Of a stretch of 64,000 nucleotides of DNA, positions 1-7,944 are shown in pieces. The stretch's first letter is position 1. The number at the start of each line of letters is the position of its first letter. This DNA is from Pedobacter sp. B4-66 (GTDB lineage Bacteria > Bacteroidota > Bacteroidia > Sphingobacteriales > Sphingobacteriaceae), in assembly GCF_018492665.1 (NCBI RefSeq), contig NZ_JAFVME010000009.1:248001-312000 (forward strand). The letters run 5' to 3'. Below the pieces are notes generated by a model that was not told where the DNA came from, did no database searches, and saw nothing but the letters and a program-made list of their open reading frames with translations. The position numbers and the translations under genes were made by a program.

Positions 1-313
1 AGAGTTCCTCATTGGTGAATTTTCCTGCAGGGCGATATATGATCTTGGGAACATCAAGCTCCTGGAGATATCTACTTGCAAAGTGGAATGGATCAAAGGC
101 CTTTAAAAAAGGGAATGGTCGCTCCTCAGCAGTACGGGCAGACTCATCCTGTACATCGTATACGATCAAGGCGTCGATATCCAGAGGGATCAACCGTGCA
201 ATCGTTCTTTCTGCAATTTCGGCAATACGCTCCGGGCTTGTTTCTGATTTCGGAGGAGTAATACCGTAAGTTAAAATTCCGGAAGCTCCGGATCTGATCT
301 TATCTAAGAACAT
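1..313 (-). CDS. MetF-like methylenetetrahydrofolate reductase family protein (3' end missing)
   Basis: The first 104 codons are inside the window; the gene runs off its left edge. The protein begins MFLDKIRSGASGILTYGITP and continues with a TPPKSET motif near residue 20 and a LDIDALIVYDVQDES segment near residues 50-64, which resemble the first strands of the MTHFR/MetF TIM barrel. MetF reduces methylene-tetrahydrofolate to the methyl donor used by methionine synthase. It lies 60 bases behind metE on the same strand, so it probably shares the riboswitch-controlled transcript, but a hairpin stands between the two genes. The family call rests on a partial sequence and on the metE context; a divergent MTHFR-related protein of other function is possible. 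Confidence 0.6.
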   Translation of the reverse strand, partial: MFLDKIRSGASGILTYGITPPKSETSPERIAEIAERTIARLIPLDIDALIVYDVQDESARTAEERPFPFLKAFDPFHFASRYLQELDVPKIIYRPAGKFTNEEL

Positions 314-336
314 AATCTACTGGTGTCTATTTAGTT

Positions 337-369
337 AAAAGGCACCATGGGATAACCCATAGTGCCTTT
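337..369 (-). terminator. hairpin between metE and the MetF-like gene
   Basis: A near-perfect stem with one C/A mismatch and a 4-base loop (352-355) lies 5 bases after the metE stop. Read on the minus strand the 3' arm ends in TTTT. It could be an intrinsic terminator or a partial attenuator that lowers expression of the downstream gene relative to metE. Confidence 0.6.
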
Positions 370-373
370 GATA

Positions 374-2680
374 TTAGATAATGCTTTCTACACTGATCTG
401 CTCGCGAGCCTGTTTTGCCGCAGCAACCAAGTTTACTAAAGCGGCTTTGGTTTCTGGCCACTTACGGGTTTTTAAACCACAGTCAGGATTTACCCAAAGG
501 TTACGTGCAGGAAGGAGATTCGCTGCCTTTGCCAATAGTGAAGTCATTTCTTCCGTGCTTGGCACCCTTGGTGAGTGAATATCGTACACGCCAGGACCAA
601 TTTCATTTGGATACTCAAAATTGGCAAATGCTTCTAATAGTTCCATCTGAGATCTCGAAGTTTCAATAGTGATCACATCGGCATCCATAGCTGCGATATG
701 TTCAATGATGTTATTGAACTCGCTGTAACACATATGCGTATGTATCTGTGTTTTATCCTGTACCCCACTTGCAGTAATCCTAAAAGCATTAACTGCCCAG
801 TTAAGATAATGAGGGTGTTTGGCTTTTCTTAACGGCAATCCCTCACGGATAGCAGCTTCATCGATCTGTACTATACCGATCCCTGCTTTTTCAAGCGCAA
901 GAACTTCATCACGGATAGCAAAAGCAATTTGATTGGTGGTAATATCGCGTCCCTGATCATCGCGTACAAATGACCATTGTAAAATAGTTACCGGACCTGT
1001 CAGCATACCTTTCATCGGTTTTTCAGTCTGCGCTGCTGCAAAAGTGCTCCAGCGTACCGTCATGTCCTTAGGCCTGCTTACATCACCATAAATCACCGGA
1101 GGTTTTACGCAACGACTGCCATAACTCTGTACCCAACCATTTTTGGTGAATAAGAAACCATCCAGCTGCTCGCCAAAATATTCCACCATGTCATTACGCT
1201 CAAACTCGCCGTGAACCAGTACATCCAAGCCAATTTCTTCCTGCCAACGGATCGCTTCAACAGTTGCCTGCTCTATCGCCCGATCGTATTGCTCCAGGCT
1301 CAAATCACCTTTTTTGAATTTCGCACGCAATTGACGGATGTCATCAGTTTGTGGGAATGAGCCGATGGTCGTTGTCGGAAACGCGGGGAAGTTGAATCGT
1401 TCGTGGTGTAAAAACTGACGTACAGGAAAAGCACTTTGACGAGTTGCATCCGCTTCAGTGATAGCCGAAATACGATCCTTAACAGCTTGTTTATGCACCT
1501 TTTGTGAGGTACGTCTGCTTTCGATGGCTGCTTTGTTGGTTTCCAATAAAGCCGTATTGCCTTCAGCGATTTGGCGAATTTCGCTTACTTCAGTCAGTTT
1601 TTGTTTGGCAAATGCCATCCAGTTTTTGATCTCAGGATCAATAACGGTTTCCAGATCCAGATCAATCGGGCTGTGCAGCAATGAGCAAGAGGGAGCAATG
1701 ATCACCCGGTCAGAACCCAATTTTTCCACAGCTTTATTTATCAAAGCAAGAGATTTTTCATAGTCATTCTTCCAAACATTACGTCCGTCTACTACACCCA
1801 ACGAAAGTTGCAGGTTATCCGGGATCAGCGCAAGTACTTCCTCCAGTTGATCAGGGGCACGAACAAGGTCAACATGCAATGCCGTGATTGGAAGATTTAC
1901 AGCCAGCTGGGTATTGTCTAGAAGGGCTTCAAAATAGGTAGCAACAAGTAGTTTAACACCACTTACCCGATTGGCAATAGCGCGATAGGTATAATCAAAC
2001 GCTTCTTTCTCTTTTTTGGAAAGGTCTAAAGCCAAACAAGGTTCATCCAGCTGAATCCATTGGGCACCTTGCTGTTTCAAACGGTTAATGATATCGATAT
2101 AAACAGGAACGAGTTTTTTAATCAGGTCAATGCGCTCAAAACCCTGTTCTTTTTCTTTACCCAATATCAGGTAACTTACAGGTCCGAGAAGTACCGGTTT
2201 CGCTTTTTCCCCAAGCTGTTGTTTTGCAATATTATACTCACTGAAGATATTTTCGTTAAATAACCTGAACTCCTGATTTGCTGTAAATTCAGGTACAATA
2301 TAATGATAGTTAGTATCCAGCCATTTGGTCATTTCCATTGCAGTAATATCCAGACCATCTTTTTGGTAACCACGAGCCATTGCAAAGTAAAGATCAATTT
2401 CGTTATTAGACTTTATTTCTGACAATACAGGTGAATAGCGTTGAGGAATAACACCTAACAGCAAACTCGTATCCAGTACCTGGTCGTAGTAGCTGAAATC
2501 ATTGCAGGGGATCAGATCGATACCGGCATCAGCTTGCGTCTGCCAGTTCTGTTCTTTAATCGTACGGGCAACCTTATGCAGTTCTGTAAGATCGATTTTT
2601 CCAGCCCAGTATTGTTCACAGGCTTTTTTCAGTTGTCTTTGGCTTCCGATTCGAGGGTAGCCGAGGTTTTGTGTTAACAT
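374..2680 (-). CDS. metE: cobalamin-independent methionine synthase MetE
   Basis: This enzyme transfers the methyl group of 5-methyltetrahydropteroyltri-L-glutamate to homocysteine in the cytoplasm, the last step of methionine synthesis, without B12. The 768-residue length fits the family (E. coli about 753). The N-terminal barrel spans roughly residues 1-330 and the catalytic barrel roughly 430-760. The four zinc ligands are visible at the family spacing: H649 and C651 (in THMCYSEF), E673 (ITIETSRS) and C734 (NPDCGLKTRKW). The start follows an A-rich leader with AAGTTGAAAAA before the ATG. A cobalamin riboswitch upstream indicates repression when B12 is available, which implies a B12-dependent MetH elsewhere in the genome. 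Confidence 0.97.
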   Translation of the reverse strand: MLTQNLGYPRIGSQRQLKKACEQYWAGKIDLTELHKVARTIKEQNWQTQADAGIDLIPCNDFSYYDQVLDTSLLLGVIPQRYSPVLSEIKSNNEIDLYFAMARGYQKDGLDITAMEMTKWLDTNYHYIVPEFTANQEFRLFNENIFSEYNIAKQQLGEKAKPVLLGPVSYLILGKEKEQGFERIDLIKKLVPVYIDIINRLKQQGAQWIQLDEPCLALDLSKKEKEAFDYTYRAIANRVSGVKLLVATYFEALLDNTQLAVNLPITALHVDLVRAPDQLEEVLALIPDNLQLSLGVVDGRNVWKNDYEKSLALINKAVEKLGSDRVIIAPSCSLLHSPIDLDLETVIDPEIKNWMAFAKQKLTEVSEIRQIAEGNTALLETNKAAIESRRTSQKVHKQAVKDRISAITEADATRQSAFPVRQFLHHERFNFPAFPTTTIGSFPQTDDIRQLRAKFKKGDLSLEQYDRAIEQATVEAIRWQEEIGLDVLVHGEFERNDMVEYFGEQLDGFLFTKNGWVQSYGSRCVKPPVIYGDVSRPKDMTVRWSTFAAAQTEKPMKGMLTGPVTILQWSFVRDDQGRDITTNQIAFAIRDEVLALEKAGIGIVQIDEAAIREGLPLRKAKHPHYLNWAVNAFRITASGVQDKTQIHTHMCYSEFNNIIEHIAAMDADVITIETSRSQMELLEAFANFEYPNEIGPGVYDIHSPRVPSTEEMTSLLAKAANLLPARNLWVNPDCGLKTRKWPETKAALVNLVAAAKQAREQISVESII

Positions 2681-2867
2681 TTTTTCAACTTTTTAAATGG
2701 TTAATAATCATTGTAAAAAACTCCTTTCATGATCTCAGGATACTTTGCAGCAGAAAATTCACGAAAGAAAAATACGGATATAAGGTTTCAGGCATAGTTA
2801 ACCCAAAAGGCTTTACCTGCATCATACGCACTAATCTGACATTGAGCTTCAATCGCGAAAGCATCGT

Positions 2868-3038
2868 CAATTCGGAACAGGCAGGTATCCTGACTTGTAA
2901 CAGCTTTTATCATCCTTCCCGCTTGGGCAGTGGATATTCGTGGATAAAAGCCTTGATGTTACTTACAGTTGCGCGACAGTCCGTGATTTACACACGATTC
3001 CCTATTAATCCACAGCTAAGTAAAACCTTTTCCGATTG
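2868..3038 (-). promoter_or_regulatory. cobalamin riboswitch controlling metE
   Basis: Read on the minus strand, the region has the B12 box GTCAGGATACCTGCCTG (within 2878-2895), the upstream conserved core with TTAATAGGGAA and CTGTCGCGCAACTGTAAG, and a closing P1 helix formed by 3030-3038 and 2868-2877. These are the diagnostic elements of the B12-binding leader. About 185 bases separate it from metE, enough for an expression platform. Cobalamin binding would be expected to switch metE off. The outer limits are estimated from the P1 pairing. Confidence 0.95.
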
Positions 3039-3088
3039 TTGAAACATGTAAAGAACTTTAATTATTACAAATCAGCTTTAAACTCCAA

Positions 3089-3120
3089 CAAAGATACATT
3101 TGAAGATTTTAAAACTTAAA
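3089..3120 (-). promoter_or_regulatory. probable promoter of the metE riboswitch transcript
   Basis: On the minus strand TATCTTTG (3096-3089) matches the Bacteroidota -7 consensus TAnnTTTG exactly, with TTTA (3120-3117) 20 bases upstream as a weak -33 element. It would start transcription about 45 bases before the riboswitch P1 helix. Confidence 0.55.
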
Positions 3121-3219
3121 TAAAGCTAATAATTAGATAAATTATCTGTTTTATAAAAATATACAAGCATATTATACTTTTAACAGGCTATCTTTACGGC
3201 CTATAAAGAAAATTATTCT

Positions 3220-3681
3220 ATGAAAGACTTAGATGAAACGGATTTATTGCTGCTGAAGATACTAGGCAACAATTCAAAACATACCAATAAGGAGCTTGCT
3301 GAACTCGTAAATCTTTCTCCTTCGCCCGTATTTGAACGGATAAAAAGACTGGAGAACAGCGGATACATCAAGAAGTATATTGCAATTCTTGATGCGGAAA
3401 AATTCAACCAGGGCTTCATTGTTTTTTGCAACATAAAACTTAAACAGCATGACAAAAAAATAGGCAACCGATTCGTAGAGGATATCCTTAACATTGATGA
3501 AGTTGTTGAATGTTATAACATCTCGGGAGATTACGATTTTATCCTAAAAGTATATGCCAAAGACATGAAACACTACCAGGATTTCGTTTTCAACAAACTG
3601 GGTTCGGTGGAAAGTATAGGAAGTACGCACAGCACTTTTGTTATGGCTGAAATAAAAAATACACACAACATTAGCTTTTAA
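3220..3681 (+). CDS. Lrp/AsnC family transcriptional regulator
   Basis: A 153-residue protein with the classic Lrp layout: an N-terminal helix-turn-helix (about residues 5-60; NKELAELVNLSPSPVFERIK) and a C-terminal RAM/AsnC ligand-binding domain (about 65-145; GDYDFILKVYAKDM and FNKLGSVESIGSTHSTFVM). Such proteins sense amino acids and control amino-acid metabolism. It is divergent from metE, with the metE promoter in the shared 539-base gap, but nothing in the sequence proves that metE is its target. A weak -7-like TATCTTTA lies at 3189-3196. Confidence 0.93.
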   Translation: MKDLDETDLLLLKILGNNSKHTNKELAELVNLSPSPVFERIKRLENSGYIKKYIAILDAEKFNQGFIVFCNIKLKQHDKKIGNRFVEDILNIDEVVECYNISGDYDFILKVYAKDMKHYQDFVFNKLGSVESIGSTHSTFVMAEIKNTHNISF

Positions 3682-3868
3682 CCGAAACAGTCTATGATGT
3701 GTCTTATAACTATTAATCGAAATGGCCTGCTTTTCGAGCCCTGCTTCAAGAAGCTTACAAATACCCATTTGGCTAAAACTTGAAACGTTCAAACGTTACT
3801 AATGCATTGTTTTTATCCAGAAATCCGTAATAATACTTCCACATTATTATATATAGGCCTGTTCAAAA

Positions 3869-3911
3869 GAAGAATACCTACATATGAAGTCAAAATATGT
3901 AGGTATTCTTC
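3869..3911. terminator. perfect 17-bp hairpin between convergent genes
   Basis: Arms 3869-3885 and 3895-3911 are exact inverted copies with a 9-base loop. The gap (3682-4019) separates the ends of the Lrp gene and the ROK kinase gene, so a two-way terminator is the simplest reading, although neither side has a clear T tract. Nothing else recognisable was seen in this gap. Confidence 0.6.
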
Positions 3912-4019
3912 ATAACTGTTAATATAATGAAGGCACCACCCAATATAAGTTACTGAAAATTTTTAAGTTAACAACTAATAAATAACTAAATCGGGTAGAA
4001 CAAGCGCGTCAATCACCAA

Positions 4020-4997
4020 TTATTTTGTGTTTTCACTAACGATCAAGGCGAGAGAAAGCGCAGCAATATCACCAATTTGCTCCTGCAGTTCGGCCGATAC
4101 AATCTGACAAACATTATTGGAATCCCTAAATGCTTCCATTTCGATTGTCTTTGTCATTTCCTCCTCAAGCAATATTCTGGCACGGCCAAATATACTGCCA
4201 AGCACAATGACTTCAGGATTTAAAATATCAATAAGTAAGGCTAATCCTTTCCCCAGGTATTGTGCACATAAAATATATACCTCTTTCGCGGTGGCGTCGC
4301 CTAGCAGCGCCGCATCAGCAATTGTTTTGGCTGTAATGCTGGTAAGGTCTTCCAGGCCCTTGCAATAAAGTACCTTTTCGCCCATCTGTATGCGCTGCCT
4401 TGCCAGCATCTGTCCAATCTGGGCTATTCCTCCTCCACTACACCAGCCTTCAAAGGATCCTGCCTTACCAAACCCGACAGGTCCTGTTTCTGATAACCTG
4501 AGATGTCCTACTTCACCGGCAAGATCAGAAATACCTGAATATAGTCTTCCATCAAGAATCAGACCCGCACCCATTCCTGTCCCAAAGGTCAGAAAAATCA
4601 TATTATCAATACCTCTTCCGGCACCATATTTCCACTCGGCAACAGCTCCGGCATTGGCATCATTCTGAAGAAGTACCTTTTTGCCGAATCTTTTTTCTGC
4701 CATTTCAACAATAGGGACATTGTCCCAACCAGGGAGGTTTGGTGGCGAAAGTATAAGCCCTTTCTTACTGCTTAATGGTCCGCCACAACTAATTCCAATA
4801 CCTGTTACTTCTTCGATCGTTATTGAATTATCCGTTAGCAATTGCTCTGCTGTAAGAAACAGCAAAGCAATCATTTCATAAACCGGCTGATCAGTAACCA
4901 GAATGCGCTTATCTAAGACTTGAATCTGTTTCTGATGATCTTCATTCCCTATAACAACAGCACATTTTGTACCACCTATGTCAAAACCTAAAAGCAT
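4020..4997 (-). CDS. ROK family sugar kinase, probable fructokinase
   Basis: A 325-residue ATP-dependent sugar kinase of the ROK family. It shows the N-terminal phosphate loop FDIGGTKCAVVIG (about residues 5-17), a GISCGGPLS segment, QNDANAGAVAEWKYGAG (about 117-133), the second ATP motif LTFGTGMGAGLILDG and GEVGHLRL. The CxCGxxGC zinc motif of many ROK kinases is not present; at that place the sequence reads GPVGFGKAGSFEGWCSGGG. It is the last gene of a leftward run with a GH32 enzyme (4 bases away) and a sugar symporter, so phosphorylation of fructose released from fructans is the likely role. Substrate is inferred from context only; other hexoses or N-acetylated sugars remain possible. Confidence 0.85.
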   Translation of the reverse strand: MLLGFDIGGTKCAVVIGNEDHQKQIQVLDKRILVTDQPVYEMIALLFLTAEQLLTDNSITIEEVTGIGISCGGPLSSKKGLILSPPNLPGWDNVPIVEMAEKRFGKKVLLQNDANAGAVAEWKYGAGRGIDNMIFLTFGTGMGAGLILDGRLYSGISDLAGEVGHLRLSETGPVGFGKAGSFEGWCSGGGIAQIGQMLARQRIQMGEKVLYCKGLEDLTSITAKTIADAALLGDATAKEVYILCAQYLGKGLALLIDILNPEVIVLGSIFGRARILLEEEMTKTIEMEAFRDSNNVCQIVSAELQEQIGDIAALSLALIVSENTK

Positions 4998-5001
4998 ATT
5001 A

Positions 5002-6486
5002 TTATCTGGTTTGCTCTAACAAGGGACTAACTTTTATTGATTTAAATTTTACAGCTCCATGCTTGGCATAAAACCATAAAACATTCCCTTTTTGTTCAAG
5101 AGTACGGTTAACAATACAGCGTTTACCATCTATAGACATGTCTATGATACCATCTGTCATGATCAGATCAATTTTAATCGCTTTATCTAAACCCTGAACC
5201 GCTTTAATGTCAGTATTCCCCAACCATACCGTTTGATTAACAGCAGAAAAAGTCGTCTTGTAGCCTTTATCCGCATGTTCATCTGACCTCAGGTAGAAAC
5301 CATATTCCGTGTTAGGGCCGAGTGGTTCAACCTCCAGGGTGACCCTCGCATTCAACGGAACATTTTTAATATGGGCCGCTCCTATACCATTGGGCGCATT
5401 AATAAGCAACGTATTTTCTCCTTCAGTTTTTGAAAAGGAATCCTTCACAAATGTGATATTCATAGGTGTACCATGAGCCGGTATCATTTCTTCAGGAAAC
5501 TTAGTTTCAAGAGTACCGTCGGGACGCTGTATAACTTCCCTAAAAAGAGCATTGCCTCCAAACATTTCACTGTTGTTATCTTTATTTTCTCTTCTTGAAG
5601 GAACCCAGGATGCCGCTATCCGCCTGTCATTTTTAAAAGAAGCTGTTTTTAGCACATTAGACCAGGATTCGTTAAATGCCTGAAATTTTGGTTCTTCCCA
5701 TGGACCATAAGGGCTCTTAGATTTTACGTAATAGGTATCCCCATCATGTCCGTAAACCAAATAGTACCATCCCTTCCACAGAAAATAATCCGGACATTCC
5801 GGAACGGCAGACTGCCCTGTCAGAACCGGCTCTTTAAGGTCCCACTTTTTAAGGTCTTTAGAAACCAGGTGTACCAAAGCCCCTCCGGCATGTTTCAATG
5901 TAGAGTTCTCTTGCCAACTAGAAACAAACAGGTGAAATTCTCCCGTCTTTTCATCAATAAAAACTTTTGGATCGCGGAAATCCCTTTTACTATAACCTGG
6001 GGCAGACGTGTAAAACGGATTTGGTTTCTGTTTATCAAAATGGATACCATCCTTACTGGTAGCGTAGCTTAGTTGCTCATTTACCTTTCCATCCTTATCA
6101 ATTAGCCTTGTGGCATAAAATGCATAATAAGTATTCTTGTGATAAGCTATTGAACCTGTGCAGATGGATTTTTCCCATTCTTCATCGATTCCAAGTACCA
6201 CAGGTTCCTGTTTCCATGTTTTCAAATCTGTGGTCGTACTTAGTGCCCATTGATGGCCACCAAGCCCTTTAAGGCTGGCGTGATGAGCAGAATCCAGAAG
6301 CCAGTAAAAAGAATACTTTCCGTTACGGAAATAAGGCATGCAATCGCCTACAAATAAATCGCCCTTTGGTCGCCAATACTGCATGTTTCCAGTGGATTGA
6401 ATGGTGGGGTCGTATTTTACACCAAGCTGTGCATAAACCGCTGAGCTTAAGAAGAGGAATGCAGCAATAAATAAGAAGTGTCTCAT
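5002..6486 (-). CDS. secreted GH32 family beta-fructosidase-like glycoside hydrolase
   Basis: The start at 6486 is chosen because it opens a clear signal peptide (MRHFLFIAAFLFLSSAVYAQ); the open frame extends further upstream without coding character. The mature part is a GH32 five-bladed propeller followed by a beta-sandwich. GH32 catalytic residues are all visible: the nucleophile D48 in FVGDCMPYF, the RDP motif at R171-D172-P173 and the acid/base E230 in VPECPDYF. GH32 enzymes hydrolyse terminal or internal fructosyl linkages in sucrose, inulin or levan. The product is presumably periplasmic or secreted. It sits between the symporter and the ROK kinase, giving a hydrolyse, import, phosphorylate order. 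Whether it prefers levan, inulin or sucrose cannot be read here. Confidence 0.88.
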   Translation of the reverse strand: MRHFLFIAAFLFLSSAVYAQLGVKYDPTIQSTGNMQYWRPKGDLFVGDCMPYFRNGKYSFYWLLDSAHHASLKGLGGHQWALSTTTDLKTWKQEPVVLGIDEEWEKSICTGSIAYHKNTYYAFYATRLIDKDGKVNEQLSYATSKDGIHFDKQKPNPFYTSAPGYSKRDFRDPKVFIDEKTGEFHLFVSSWQENSTLKHAGGALVHLVSKDLKKWDLKEPVLTGQSAVPECPDYFLWKGWYYLVYGHDGDTYYVKSKSPYGPWEEPKFQAFNESWSNVLKTASFKNDRRIAASWVPSRRENKDNNSEMFGGNALFREVIQRPDGTLETKFPEEMIPAHGTPMNITFVKDSFSKTEGENTLLINAPNGIGAAHIKNVPLNARVTLEVEPLGPNTEYGFYLRSDEHADKGYKTTFSAVNQTVWLGNTDIKAVQGLDKAIKIDLIMTDGIIDMSIDGKRCIVNRTLEQKGNVLWFYAKHGAVKFKSIKVSPLLEQTR

Positions 6487-6490
6487 AAAA

Positions 6491-6526
6491 TTTAAATGTG
6501 AATTAAAGTTTAAACGTGAATTAAAG
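6491..6526. repeat. 18-bp tandem duplication at the symporter/GH32 junction
   Basis: Two head-to-tail 18-base copies differ at one base (TTTAAATGTGAATTAAAG and TTTAAACGTGAATTAAAG). The right-hand copy contains the stop codon of the symporter gene; the left-hand copy gives a second in-frame stop and lengthens the spacer before the GH32 start. Confidence 0.8.
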
Positions 6527-7894
6527 TTTTCTTGGATCTTTGTTTTTGCGCCAGAATGCCTCGATGTCTTCGAGTGACTTACCTTTAGTTTCCGGAATGT
6601 AATAGTATCCCCAAATGGCACCAATCAGACATATTCCAGCATAACACCAAAAGGTGACGTCGATACCCAGCCCATTGACCAGCTTTAAAAAAGTAAATGC
6701 GATGATGGCATTAAACGCCCAGTGCGCAAGTGAACCGATGCTCATTCCTATTCCCCTAACGTTTAGCGGAAATATCTCTGATATGAGCAGCCAGCCCAAA
6801 GGGGCAAGACTGATAGCGATAAAGATGATATAGCAAACGATGCTAAGCACCGCAAATACAGGTAGACTTGCACCAAGGGCTTCCTTAAAATGAAAGCATG
6901 CCCCTAAAAGGATCAATGATGGAATCATTCCCCAAATTCCGATAATATAGAGCTTTCTTCGTCCAATTCGATCAAGTAACAGAATGGAAAGAAAGCAGGC
7001 CAGCACATTTACGGTTCCAATAATTATTGCAGGTATGATGGATTCGGTATTACTTACAATCCCAGCCATTTTAAAGATGATAGGCGAATAATAGATAATC
7101 GTATTGACACCGGAAAACTGCTGAAAGAAAAATATCCCGATAGTAATCATCAGAGGAACTCTAAGCCAAGGCTTAAATATATCCATAGCAGAGCTTTTAT
7201 TTTGCAACTCCTGTTTAACCTCATTCTCAATATCAATCAGTGTTGAAGAGATCAGTTCAGGATCTTCTACTTGTTCCAAAACTCGTTTTCCCTCCTCCAC
7301 TCTATTCTTGCTGATTAACCATCGGGGTGTCTCCGGCAGAAAAAACATTCCGACAAGAAGGATTACCGCAGGTACCAGACCTACCAAAAACATCCACCTC
7401 CATGATTCACTGTTGCTGTCGTCAGACAATGCATAATCGGTGATGTAGGAGGCTAAAATACCAATGGTGATCATTAGCTGATTCAGTGTCACCAGGGCTC
7501 CTCTTGAGCGTTTAGGAGAAATCTCAGCAATATACATCGGTACTACAAAAGAGGTTATACCGATGGCCACACCAATAAGGATACGCATAACGATCAATGT
7601 GGTTACATTTGGCGCATAAGCACATCCGACTGCACCAACAGCGAAAATTACGGCATTGATGATGATCATCCGCTTTCTTCCGATAATATCGGATAACTTA
7701 CCGCTGCCGAGGGCTCCGATAACCGCACCGATGAGCACAGTTGTGGTAATCCATTCTACGCTGGAATCACTGAGCTGCCAGTGTTGTTTAAGGAAAGGAA
7801 GTGCACCGGAGATCACTCCGGTGTCAAATCCAAATAAAAGTCCTCCAGTAGCTGCAATGATGGCGATTAAAAGAACATTTGCTTTTAGTTTCAT
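6521..7894 (-). CDS. MFS sugar:H+ symporter
   Basis: A 457-residue inner-membrane protein with about twelve hydrophobic helices and all sugar-porter signatures: GFDTGVISGALPFL (about residues 22-35), GRKRM after helix 2, PETPRWLISKNR (about 188-199) before the central loop, DRIGRRKLYIIG (about 310-321), and the C-terminal PETKGKSLEDIE. The family imports free monosaccharides with protons. Placed between SusD and a GH32 enzyme, it most likely carries the released fructose into the cytoplasm for the ROK kinase. The gene ends 34 bases before the GH32 start, so the two are probably co-transcribed. Confidence 0.93.
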   Translation of the reverse strand: MKLKANVLLIAIIAATGGLLFGFDTGVISGALPFLKQHWQLSDSSVEWITTTVLIGAVIGALGSGKLSDIIGRKRMIIINAVIFAVGAVGCAYAPNVTTLIVMRILIGVAIGITSFVVPMYIAEISPKRSRGALVTLNQLMITIGILASYITDYALSDDSNSESWRWMFLVGLVPAVILLVGMFFLPETPRWLISKNRVEEGKRVLEQVEDPELISSTLIDIENEVKQELQNKSSAMDIFKPWLRVPLMITIGIFFFQQFSGVNTIIYYSPIIFKMAGIVSNTESIIPAIIIGTVNVLACFLSILLLDRIGRRKLYIIGIWGMIPSLILLGACFHFKEALGASLPVFAVLSIVCYIIFIAISLAPLGWLLISEIFPLNVRGIGMSIGSLAHWAFNAIIAFTFLKLVNGLGIDVTFWCYAGICLIGAIWGYYYIPETKGKSLEDIEAFWRKNKDPRKL

Positions 7895-7944
7895 TTGTGT
7901 GGGTTTAATAAATAAAAATTTTAGTGCACAATTACATTAGCCTT

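Noticed and set aside
2671-3042. 123-residue plus-strand open frame covering the metE leader
   Set aside because: It is antisense to the cobalamin riboswitch and its composition reflects the structured RNA; no protein family features.
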